From Leptidea sinapis (lineage: Eukaryota; Arthropoda; Insecta; Lepidoptera; Pieridae), in NCBI RefSeq assembly GCF_905404315.1, contig NC_066278.1:822001-886000 (forward strand): a DNA stretch of 64,000 nucleotides, written 5' to 3'. Made by a program: the position numbers and the translations under genes. Every line of letters starts with the position of its first letter. Positions within the stretch are counted from its first letter, which is position 1. The notes under the pieces are model-generated. The model had not been told where the DNA came from and did no database searches. It saw only the letters and a program-made list of their open reading frames with translations. Positions 55,831 through 64,000 of this stretch are shown in pieces.

Positions 55831-57132
55831 GCGGGGCTCTGCTGGTTCGTGACCTTTATTTCCCTAGCTTCTCGTGGGAACAAAGTGGAGGAAAATAACA
55901 TTTTAAGTTCTATTTTGTCGACCATAGGTGCAAACCTATCTATCTCGGAACCCGAGGGTGAGCGGCTAGACGCCCCCAAGGGAACCGAAAACTTACCTCA
56001 GGCCGAAAGACTAATCCCAGGCGAGCTGGCAACCGTTAAGGAAACCACAACGCCTACGGAAACAGACTCGAAACTGAGAAATATAAAGACGAAGCCAAAG
56101 AAGCTGTCCGGTGCAGCCCGGAAAAGATTCAGAAAGTTTCTCCAAACGGACATGCCTGTAGAGGAAGCCAAGGCGTTAGCCAAAATGCCTTGGAATGACC
56201 TACAGAAAGCAGGTCACAACCCTCCACCACCTGAAGCGAAAGCTGAAAAACGTGGCAGGTCAGAGGAGATTTCTCCGAAAACCCAGCCGAAGAAGTTACC
56301 CAGGCTAGATGACACTCAGTCAACCTCGGGAAGACCTAGCTTCAAGGAGGTAACCGGGTCCTCACGTGTGGGCATTCGACATACCCATACTATGAGCGAG
56401 GACGAAATGCGGAAAGTGCGCCGCGCACTTCTTGCTTTGATCACCGGGGCTGAACAAGGTACCGGGCCGACATTTTTGGGCTTTGCCCACAAGCCTGGCT
56501 GGATTCTAGTGACTTGCGAAAATGACTTCAGCCGAGAGTGGCTTGTGGACAAAGTCAAGGATCTGAAGCCGTGGCCGGAGGCAGAGCTCTCATGCATGTC
56601 GGAGGAACAACTGCCCAAACCCTCCATAGCCACGACTTTTCTGCCGAATACTGAGGCTAACACAGTCGAAGAGGCACTGAAGCTGATCCGAGCGCAAAAT
56701 GCGGGACTGAACACGGAACACTGGAAGGTGCTCCACGCGAGGGAGGACAAGGGAGGCCAAGTGGTCACTTTTTCCTTGGACGATCCCTCCGCGGAGACTC
56801 TGAAAGAGTCCGAGTGCAGAGCTGCCCTTGGTTTTAGAAAGATCAATTTTAAGATCAAGGGCGTCTCTGAGGGTTCCGCAGCAGCGAGTGGACAGCAACC
56901 CACCCAGACCAGCGGGCCTGTGCGACCGGGAACATCCGGGATCTCAAAGACCCCGCTACGGCCGGCTGCCCCCACAACTACGTTCCGGGGCAAAGGGCCG
57001 ATGTCGAGGAACATCTCAGGTCCCCTCAGGGGAGGGAAGGATCAGAGTCGGGCTAATTCTGGCCGCGAGCGGAAACACCCATACCAGAAGACAGACCGAC
57101 CTAAGCCTTCCACCTCCGGTGGGATCCAATGA
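55831..57132 (+). CDS. LOA-type ORF1, nucleic-acid-binding (DUF4780-like)
   Basis: Open from the codon after TAA 55828-55830 to TGA 57130-57132, about 433 codons. No ATG occurs in frame until about residue 100 (ATGCCTGTAGAGGAAGC region at 56151), so translation either starts at a non-AUG codon (GTG at 55849 is one option), starts late, or enters from the ATG frame 55668-55898 that overlaps in another phase. The N-terminal third is charged and Pro/Lys-rich (KKLSGAARKRFRKFL); the middle (FLGFAHKPGWILVTCENDFS...LKPWPEAEL) resembles DUF4780; the C-terminus is Arg/Gly/Pro-rich. Probably binds the element RNA. Confidence 0.85.
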   Translation, partial: AGLCWFVTFISLASRGNKVEENNILSSILSTIGANLSISEPEGERLDAPKGTENLPQAERLIPGELATVKETTTPTETDSKLRNIKTKPKKLSGAARKRFRKFLQTDMPVEEAKALAKMPWNDLQKAGHNPPPPEAKAEKRGRSEEISPKTQPKKLPRLDDTQSTSGRPSFKEVTGSSRVGIRHTHTMSEDEMRKVRRALLALITGAEQGTGPTFLGFAHKPGWILVTCENDFSREWLVDKVKDLKPWPEAELSCMSEEQLPKPSIATTFLPNTEANTVEEALKLIRAQNAGLNTEHWKVLHAREDKGGQVVTFSLDDPSAETLKESECRAALGFRKINFKIKGVSEGSAAASGQQPTQTSGPVRPGTSGISKTPLRPAAPTTTFRGKGPMSRNISGPLRGGKDQSRANSGRERKHPYQKTDRPKPSTSGGIQ

Positions 57133-60100
57133 CGCTCCGCAGAAATAGGGCGAGGATACTCCAGGCAAACCTCCACCACGCCAAAGCTGCTACTGCAGTA
57201 ATGGAGAAATGCCTTGCGAGTGGTGAAATCCTCTTTGCCCTACTACAAGAGCCGTGGGTCAATACCGGCAAAATACTGGGACTGAACACCGCTGGTAAGT
57301 TAATCTACAATACCAGCGGATCAAAACCCAGAGCTTGCATAGTCTTCAACAAGAACACTAATTTCTTACCTGTTACAGAGGTCTCCACCGACGACCTTGT
57401 TGCGGCGTATTTCTGTTTCGAAGGTTGGGAAGGCACCAAAGTGATCGTTTGCTCGGCGTACCTTCCATATGAAGAAAGAGACCCGACAACAGAATTGGCG
57501 AGAGTGGTCGAGTATGCACGACGCAACAACGCCGAACTGATTGTCGGGGCCGACGTCAATGCGCACCACACAACTTGGGGAAGCAGCGACGTCAACCACA
57601 GAGGTGAGCAACTTCTTAATTTCTTAGACACTAACGGCCTACAGGTACTAAACAGAGGTAATAAGTCAACCTTCGTTACCTCAAACAGGCAGGAAGTTCT
57701 AGATATTACTTTCGCTACCGACAACATTGCCAGGCGAATATCAAACTGGCGAGTCAGTGATGAAATTTCGCTATCGGATCACCGTCACATAGCATACGAC
57801 ATTTTGACTTGCCTCGAAAAACAACTATATACGTTTAGGGATCCAAAGAAAACAAACTGGACTGTCTATAAAGAGAAACTCAGGAGTAATTTGGAGAATA
57901 TCCCTAAGCGCATCAGAACCCTGGATGAGCTAGAGTTGGCAGTGAAAGTAACCACGGATGGCATCACTGACGCCTACGAGGCTAGCTGCCCTCTCTCCTT
58001 ACAACACTCAAACAGGAAAGTGCCTTGGTGGAATTCAAACTTGAACAAACTAAGGCAGAAATCCAGAAGGCTGTTTAACAGGGCTAAAAAAACCCAAGAA
58101 TGGGAACCTTACAAAGAAGCCCTAACAGATTACAACAGAGAAGTTAGGAAGGCCAAACGAGCATCTTGGAAGAGGTTCTGCGAGGATATAACTAAAATTC
58201 CCCAAGGATCCCGAGTACACAAACTGCTCGCCAAGGACAAACCTAGCCAAATCGGCCTGCTTAAGAGACCAGATGGATCTTTTACAGCCGACGACGTAGA
58301 AAACGTAAGAGTACTGATGGCCCACCACTTTCCGGGGGCTACCTATCAACCAACTGTAGCAACGCCTACACAACGGCCTCTTGACGAGGACTGGCGTAGA
58401 GCGGCAAAGATAATCAGACCCCGGGATATAAGGTGCGCCATCCAGACTCTGAAACCCTACAAGTCAAGCGGTCTAGACAACATTTTTCCAGCGCTTCTTC
58501 AAAAAGGCCTGGATATCCTAGTACCGCTACTAGTCAAGATATACCGGGTAAGCTTTGCCTGGGGCTATCTTCCAGAGCAATGGACTAGGGCTAAAGTACT
58601 ATTTATACCTAAGGCAGGCAGAAAGGACTACTCCCTGCCAAGCTCCTTCAGACCCATTAGCCTAACCTCCTTTCTCCTGAAGGTTATTGAGAAAGTCTTG
58701 GACAGACACATAAGAGAGCATGCTCTAAGCCTAAAGCCCATTCATAGTTCTCAACACGCCTACTGTAGAGGCAGGTCTACAGAAACGGCCCTTCTACAAC
58801 TTGTGGATAGAGTCGAGAAGGCGTTACAAGACAAACAGATTGCACTTTGTGCGTTCCTAGACATTGAGGGCGCCTTTGACAATACCCCGACAGACACGCT
58901 AGTGAAGGGACTAATTAACAAAAATGTAGACTCCACCACTGTCAAATGGGTAAGGTCAATGCTCTCAAATCGCAAAGCTCTAATCTCCCTCCATGGGACA
59001 TCACTGGAGCTATACACTACGCGAGGTTGCCCACAAGGTGGCGTTCTTTCGCCACTTCTATGGACACTAGCAGTAGACGAACTACTTAGTAAGCTGGCAG
59101 AACTCAGAATTGATGCACTAGGGTACGCAGACGACCTAGTTATTATCGTCAGAGGTTTCTGCCAAAGCTTACTAAGCTCTATACTGCAAAAGGCGCTAAA
59201 CACCATCTCACAGTGGTGTACAGCCAACAAACTGTCAGTCAACGCAGGAAAGACTGTTATTGTGCCATTCACGAGGAAACGGAGACTTAACAAACTGAAG
59301 TCTCCCACCTTGAACGGCTCTACTTTGGAATTCTCAGCTGAGGTTAAGTATCTGGGAGTCACATTCGACCAGAAACTCACATGGAATTCTCACATCGACA
59401 AAGCCGTGAAAAAGGCTAAAACAACCTTGGGTGTATGTCGACGTCTGGTAGGGAGACATTGGGGAATGCGCCCCAAGATCCTCCTATGGCTATTCAAAGC
59501 AATTGTGAGACCAACAATCACATACGCCTCCATTGTGTGGTGGAACAAAGCCAACCAGAAAACAACTGCAGACAGACTAAATAGCCTGCAGAGACTTGCC
59601 TGTATGTTGGTAACCGGAGCCATGACGTCTTCTCCTGGTGCGGCCATTGAAGCAATGCTAAACCTACCGCCTCTTCCACTGTTCATACAGCAAGAGGCGA
59701 AGGCAAGCATGCTGAGGGCAATCGCCCAGGGGGGTTCATGTAACTGGATGTCGCAAACGCTTAGGACCTTAGAGGACTCAGTTATGCGAGACCACATATT
59801 AGGCATGTTACCTGATCAGATGATTCCACAATTAATCTCTGTTAAACACTATATCGTGGAACTACCTTCCAGGGACGACTGGATGAACAACAAAGTCACG
59901 TGGAAGGACGGGAGCCTCATGTGGTTCACCGATGGGTCCAAAATGGAAAATGAAGTCGGCTGTGGGGTCTATGGAGAACGCCCCAGGTTTAAATCCAGCA
60001 CAAACCTGGGAAGCTTTACCTCCATATTTCAAGCAGAGGTGTACGCCATCCTGGAATGCGCGGAAACCAATATCCAAAAAGGCTACTTCAATCATAACAT

Positions 60101-60755
60101 ATACATTCACTCTGATAGTCAGGCAGCATTGTTGGCTTTAGACGCTGACTTGACGTCGTCTAAGTTAGTCAATAATTGCGTCGAATGCCTGAATTCATTA
60201 GGCATGAAAAACAGAGTGATTCTCAGATGGGTCCCAGGGCACGCCGGAATCATAGGCAATGAAATGGCCGATGAGCTCGCAAGAGCTGGGGCTAAAGCAG
60301 TCCGATATGGTCCGGAACCCATTTGTGGACTGCCAAAGAGCGCCATCCGACACACCCTGAGTAACCAATGTAAACAAGAAGCACTTAAACGCTGGAACAA
60401 CTCTTCAGGTTTAAACCACTCTAAAGCACTGATAAGGGCATTCAACAGCAGCTATGCGAATGAAGCCCTATCATTGAACAGGAAAAATCTATGCATACTC
60501 ACTAGGATGCTAACCGGGCACTGTCGCCTAAACAAGCACCTCAGTGTGGTCGGCATCAGAAGCGACAAGGCTTGCAGGTTCTGCCTTGAGGATGATGAAA
60601 CACCTATTCATCTACTCTGCGACTGCGGCCCACTAATGCATAAGCGTAACACAATCTTTGGCAACTACTTCGTACCTCCAGATAGTGTTTGTAACACTCG
60701 CGTCAAGGAACTACTGCGGTTCGTAAAGGCGGTAGGGCTTGACGATGAGCTTTAG
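57129..60755 (+). CDS. LOA-type ORF2: endonuclease, reverse transcriptase, RNase H
   Basis: 1208 codons, uninterrupted. Apurinic-type endonuclease about residues 8-225 (QANLHHAK, QEPWVN, GADVNAHHTTWGS, LSDHRH). RT about 440-760: SSGLDNIFP, SFRPISLTSF, LDIEGAFDN, CPQGGVLSP and GYADDLVI with the catalytic Asp pair at about 668-669. RNase H about 930-1060: FTDGSK (D935), QAEVYAI, HSDSQAAL, GNEMADELA. C-terminal CRFCLEDDETPIHLLC (CCHC type) at about 1149-1164. Makes the target nick, copies the RNA, and removes it. The ATG overlaps the ORF1 stop as ATGA, which suggests coupled termination and reinitiation, as shown for Bombyx SART1. All key residues present. Confidence 0.95.
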   Translation: MTLRRNRARILQANLHHAKAATAVMEKCLASGEILFALLQEPWVNTGKILGLNTAGKLIYNTSGSKPRACIVFNKNTNFLPVTEVSTDDLVAAYFCFEGWEGTKVIVCSAYLPYEERDPTTELARVVEYARRNNAELIVGADVNAHHTTWGSSDVNHRGEQLLNFLDTNGLQVLNRGNKSTFVTSNRQEVLDITFATDNIARRISNWRVSDEISLSDHRHIAYDILTCLEKQLYTFRDPKKTNWTVYKEKLRSNLENIPKRIRTLDELELAVKVTTDGITDAYEASCPLSLQHSNRKVPWWNSNLNKLRQKSRRLFNRAKKTQEWEPYKEALTDYNREVRKAKRASWKRFCEDITKIPQGSRVHKLLAKDKPSQIGLLKRPDGSFTADDVENVRVLMAHHFPGATYQPTVATPTQRPLDEDWRRAAKIIRPRDIRCAIQTLKPYKSSGLDNIFPALLQKGLDILVPLLVKIYRVSFAWGYLPEQWTRAKVLFIPKAGRKDYSLPSSFRPISLTSFLLKVIEKVLDRHIREHALSLKPIHSSQHAYCRGRSTETALLQLVDRVEKALQDKQIALCAFLDIEGAFDNTPTDTLVKGLINKNVDSTTVKWVRSMLSNRKALISLHGTSLELYTTRGCPQGGVLSPLLWTLAVDELLSKLAELRIDALGYADDLVIIVRGFCQSLLSSILQKALNTISQWCTANKLSVNAGKTVIVPFTRKRRLNKLKSPTLNGSTLEFSAEVKYLGVTFDQKLTWNSHIDKAVKKAKTTLGVCRRLVGRHWGMRPKILLWLFKAIVRPTITYASIVWWNKANQKTTADRLNSLQRLACMLVTGAMTSSPGAAIEAMLNLPPLPLFIQQEAKASMLRAIAQGGSCNWMSQTLRTLEDSVMRDHILGMLPDQMIPQLISVKHYIVELPSRDDWMNNKVTWKDGSLMWFTDGSKMENEVGCGVYGERPRFKSSTNLGSFTSIFQAEVYAILECAETNIQKGYFNHNIYIHSDSQAALLALDADLTSSKLVNNCVECLNSLGMKNRVILRWVPGHAGIIGNEMADELARAGAKAVRYGPEPICGLPKSAIRHTLSNQCKQEALKRWNNSSGLNHSKALIRAFNSSYANEALSLNRKNLCILTRMLTGHCRLNKHLSVVGIRSDKACRFCLEDDETPIHLLCDCGPLMHKRNTIFGNYFVPPDSVCNTRVKELLRFVKAVGLDDEL

Positions 60756-60840
60756 TATGAGTGGCGAACACAATAGTCCAATTCTGGACGCGGTGTTACT
60801 AGGAACCTTTTAGGACCAGGAAATAGCCACCCTCTTCAAA

Positions 60841-60861
60841 TAATAATAATAATAATAATAA
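60841..60861 (+). repeat. (TAA)7 tail of the LOA-type element
   Basis: Seven TAA units in place of poly-A; the last A may belong to the target duplication. TAA tails are characteristic of I-group LINEs. Confidence 0.9.
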
Positions 60862-60873
60862 CTTTCGTTGTGA
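60861..60873 (+). repeat. target-site duplication, right
   Basis: ACTTTCGTTGTGA, identical to 55616-55628. After it, repeat F continues (GTCTTTTATTTTATTTCTGG). Confidence 0.9.
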
Positions 60874-60920
60874 GTCTTTTATTTTATTTCTGGCTAAGTT
60901 TAAATATTCCTACAATTAAA

Positions 60921-62445
60921 CAACAGATAAAAGTTACGTTTACAAAATAATATTTTGTGTGTAAGTATTTATGCAAAGATTTATATTTTTTGAACCAGCA
61001 GATTCCAAATAAATGAAATTGTTCAATATCAAAATAACATATAGACAATAATTTTGCCTATATGTTTGTTTTATATATTCCGTTTTATGTATTCCGGGCA
61101 ATCTCTGGAACGACTAAGTCAATTTTGATGAGACCTTTCGGTGAAATAATAACTAAACCGGAAAAAATAAGAAAAATATAATTCTCGGAGATTTATTTGG
61201 ATCAAAAATCGGGCGTCACGGTGTTGGTATCCTCCATGTTGTTTTAAGTCGATCAGTGCGCACAACCGGCGCGGGCGCTAGCTTGAAGACGAATGCGACT
61301 TCTCAATGAGCGCTCTACTGATGGACAATAATAACTAACTTCAATCGTGTCATAGACATTGACGTACACAATGACAACTTGACAGATGACGTTCGCCATC
61401 AGTTCAGCCCAATACACAGAGTAGAATATAATCATACAGGCCATATTACTTTTATATTCTAATTCTCCGACATATAAATAGATACTTTCGGAAATGAAAG
61501 CTGGTGCGGCGCTAACTTTAAACAGGGCAACAAGAGCTATTAATGTGTAGCTTATTTTGGATTATATACTTTTTATAAACAAGTGAAATAACTTTTGAAT
61601 GTGGTCAACACGGCACCTCTACAAACAACTCTTCTTCTCTTGTCGTCCAAATAAAAATTTGGAACAAAAGGCTTTGAGCTAAGACGATAATGTTTTGAAG
61701 GCTTCCATTTTTTTCTGTATATAGCCGTCATCCAGACATCTTTAAACATTTCATCCGCCGGGAACCTACAAAGAAATTATATAATATAATCGATAGAACA
61801 GAAAATTGTTTTCCCTACATAAAATTCCATAAGAAAGGCATGGCAATTTATACAGCTCGCAGAGTTTTACGTACATAAAATTGGTAGTTAATTGGGTAAT
61901 ATGTATATCTTTTTGATTTGAAGCAACCATATTTACTGTATATTACGATGGTCATCGTATCGATATCAAAATTGTGACTGCACAACACTATGAAAACAAT
62001 ATTTAGCATATTTTTCTACAAAATAGCTATAATTAAGAGTAAGATTAATATAAGAGTTAATTTATTTTAATACGGAAAGTATCAACATGAGTGTTTCACA
62101 AAATAAATTCAAATTCCAATATTTTAGTTATAAATCAACACATAAATCGAAAAGTAATGTCGTCATCCGGCTGAACTGATGATGATGATGAAATCGAAAA
62201 TAGCTCAAAACCTGTGAAATGACAAATTCCCGTCTTCATCTGATTTCTCACTGCTACGGCTTTCAGAGCCATGAGCAACGCATGTCATGTAAGTTATGAT
62301 TAAATTAGGTCAGTCAAACGAAATATAAACAAAAATACACTCTTTTTCGTTTTAAAACAGTATTCAAATCACACATGCATTGGTTACCAGACTGGTTATC
62401 AAAATGTAATAATGCTTCAAGTTATTGTTTTGCATTTCAAGACAG
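60921..62445. other. non-coding stretch
   Basis: AT-rich. 61088-61142 (GGGCAATCTCTGGAACGAC, AATTTTGATGAGACCTTTCG) resembles a dispersed insect repeat fragment. Nothing else could be supported. Confidence 0.35.
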
Positions 62446-62447
62446 AC

Positions 62448-62690
62448 AAGGTGAGATATATCTGTCTCTTTTCAGTGCATTTCGTTTGGCGTAGGTAAGA
62501 ATAGTCAAGCCAGTGCTGTACAGCTCAACTTATTGTTACTTCTCTAGGCTTGATAATTGCTCTGCGAGTACATTAAATCACACACACATGGGTCTCCAAA
62601 CATACAAGGTGAGATATATCTATCTCTTTTCAAGCCAGTGCTGTACACGTCAACTTGTTGTTACTTGATAATTGCTCCGAGACACAGCGT
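62448..62690. repeat. imperfect direct duplication
   Basis: AAGGTGAGATATATCTGTCTC (62449) and AAGGTGAGATATATCTATCTC (62607) start two related blocks, each followed by CAAGCCAGTGCTGTACA, CAACTT(A/G)TTGTTACTT and TTGATAATTGCTC. The first carries about 45 extra bases. No frame; likely a local duplication. Confidence 0.75.
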
Positions 62691-62708
62691 GACAAACTGG
62701 CAACGTCG

Positions 62709-62860
62709 TTTTTTAACCGACTTGGAAAAGGAGTTCTCAATTCGATTGGTACGCTAAGATATTTTATGAACCGAATTAGGTGATTCTTCTTTAGTTTCGC
62801 CGGAAATCGAAATAAACCGTTTGTTACCATTGGACACCCCGTACTTACCGACTTCAAATC
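62709..62860. repeat. lepidopteran LINE-tail-like repeat fragment
   Basis: TTTTTTAACCGACTTGGAAA followed by GGAGTTCTCAATTCG is a phrase I know from many lepidopteran repeats. The related motif GAAGTCGGTTTTTTT occurs at about 24725 and 63065. Confidence 0.5.
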
Positions 62861-63699
62861 ACCCGTAATTTATTTTTCCTTTGATTTTTATTAAATTCTC
62901 CTCCCTTTGTAATGGGTTTCATCCTTATATTTTTTTTCCTTGTTATCATATTTTCAAAGGCTTCTTCACCACTGGTCTATAAGTCTTTTTAAAGACACTT
63001 AAATACGTCTATAAGAGATGTATTAAATTAAATCTTTATTAAAAAAATTTACACTTTTTAGTTTTGAAGTCGGTTTTTTTAAACGTAGTTTTTTTTTAAG
63101 TTCAAACATTGAAGTCATTGAATCATTGACCTAGTGAGACAATAGGGATTAATAATATGCATGATTTTCAAAAATGCTTAAATTAGATATTACACCCAAA
63201 AAGTTTTCAAACACATAACAGTATTTATAAGAACATTCTAAGTGAATTACAAAATAAATATTCTATTTTTGTGAGGGGTTTCTGTGACCTCATGAATGAT
63301 CATCATGATCTATGTCAACCATAGATATAATATCCCAGGGACTTTAGTAGATTGACCTAAATCTTATTGTTTGTGTGAAATGTCTAGTAAGTGATGGGTA
63401 ACTAATGCCTGAAATGTATCGATACCGATCAAAATATATGTGTCGAAATATATTTTCATTGTAAGTTTGTTCACTTAGTGACGTGAATTATTTTGATCAC
63501 TATTGATTCATATAATACTGATGCAGAAGGGAAATTAATTTAATAGGAGGAGTCCAAAAATGTATAGATATGGAAATACTGAATAATCGACGATCAAGTC
63601 ATCGCCGATCGGCTTGATTATTTGGCTTTGCGTAGAATGTGGTGTCTCTCTGCATCTTCTACAGCATATAATCTTTATATAATAATAAATCATTTATTT

Positions 63700-64000
63700 A
63701 TTTATTATATGACGTAGGGGTGTTCTGAAGAGTTTTACAGGTTAATACCAAATTTTACCAATGAACATCACGTCAAAATGCGAAATTTCACCCGCATCAC
63801 GTTGATGTCTAACATTCCAGTACCGCTAGTTTTACTAGAATCCTCTAACCACGCACAGCCACTTTGTGGTTGCCGGCTGCTTTTAATCGAAACGATAAAT
63901 CTCAAAGGCAGAAATTTCTTGACGTCTATTATTGCGGATGTGCATGGGCGGCTGGTTTTGTTACTTTCCATCAGGTAAGCAACTTGCCTGTAGGCCCCCT
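63700..64000 (+). repeat. dispersed repeat (family D) reaching the window edge
   Basis: GCGGATGTGCATGGGCGG (63935) and ATCAGGTAAGCAACTTGCC are family D phrases, shared in part with 16795-16875. The left limit is uncertain. An open frame of 66 codons over it is probably LINE debris, not a host gene. Confidence 0.4.

Larger units (their letters stand above)
55629..60860 (+). mobile_element. full-length LOA/I-group non-LTR retrotransposon
   Basis: 5232 bases between perfect 13-bp target duplications. Parts: 5' untranslated region about 55629-55830, ORF1, ORF2 joined by ATGA, a short 3' untranslated region, and a (TAA)7 tail. The group is assigned from the presence of RNase H after RT, an ORF1 with a DUF4780-like domain and no CCHC knuckles, and the TAA tail as in I and LOA elements. 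ORF2 has no stop or shift in 1208 codons. GC content is clearly above its surroundings, consistent with recent arrival. Confidence 0.93.

Noticed and set aside
56316..57014. 232-codon minus-strand frame inside the LOA-type ORF1
   Set aside because: Shadow of the plus-strand ORF1; Ser/Leu-rich and without known motifs. The same applies to 58760-59380 and 59390-59806 within ORF2.

Overview
This window looks like nuclear DNA from a moth or butterfly (Lepidoptera). It is AT-rich, its host genes have introns with GT/AG borders, and it is crowded with interspersed repeats of kinds I know from lepidopteran genomes: RTE-type LINEs, tRNA-headed SINEs, short inverted-repeat elements and mariner relics. 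The assignment rests on gene structure and repeat content; I could run no database search.

Host genes. (1) 3129-3509, minus: a small basic Ser/Arg-rich protein in a GC-rich island, family not recognised. (2) 8339-28224, minus: a complete 16-exon gene for gamma-tubulin complex component 6 (GCP6/Grip163), about 1633 aa; all exon phases join. (3) 31805-32539, plus: the spliceosomal cyclophilin PPIL1, two exons, 171 aa. (4) 35525-36176, plus: mitochondrial ribosomal protein bL17m, two exons, 188 aa. (5) 40266-50047, plus: ribokinase, six exons, 313 aa, with a 7.8-kb second intron swollen by nested transposons. These are unrelated housekeeping genes (microtubule nucleation, splicing, mitochondrial translation, ribose salvage); I see no operon-like logic.

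Mobile DNA. From 50 to 61 kb the window is mainly transposons. A full-length LOA/I-group non-LTR retrotransposon (55629-60860) has a 13-bp target-site duplication, an intact 1208-codon ORF2 with endonuclease, RT, RNase H and a CCHC-type motif, an ATGA overlap between ORF1 and ORF2, and a (TAA)n tail. It is the best candidate for a live element. Beside it a 5'-truncated LINE (52300-54970) is inserted inside a dead mariner transposase. In ribokinase intron 2 a Copia retrotransposon (42641-46975) with nearly identical LTRs sits inside a decayed RTE element. Further RTE fragments, SINE-like repeats, three families of inverted-repeat elements, two interrupted LINE relics and several tandem repeats fill the GCP6 introns and the spaces between genes.

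I found no bacterial, phage, CRISPR or toxin system. The strongest leads are the intact LOA-type element and its unusual ORF1 start, the young but frame-broken Copia copy, the two dissectable nested insertions, and a four-copy repeat inside GCP6.
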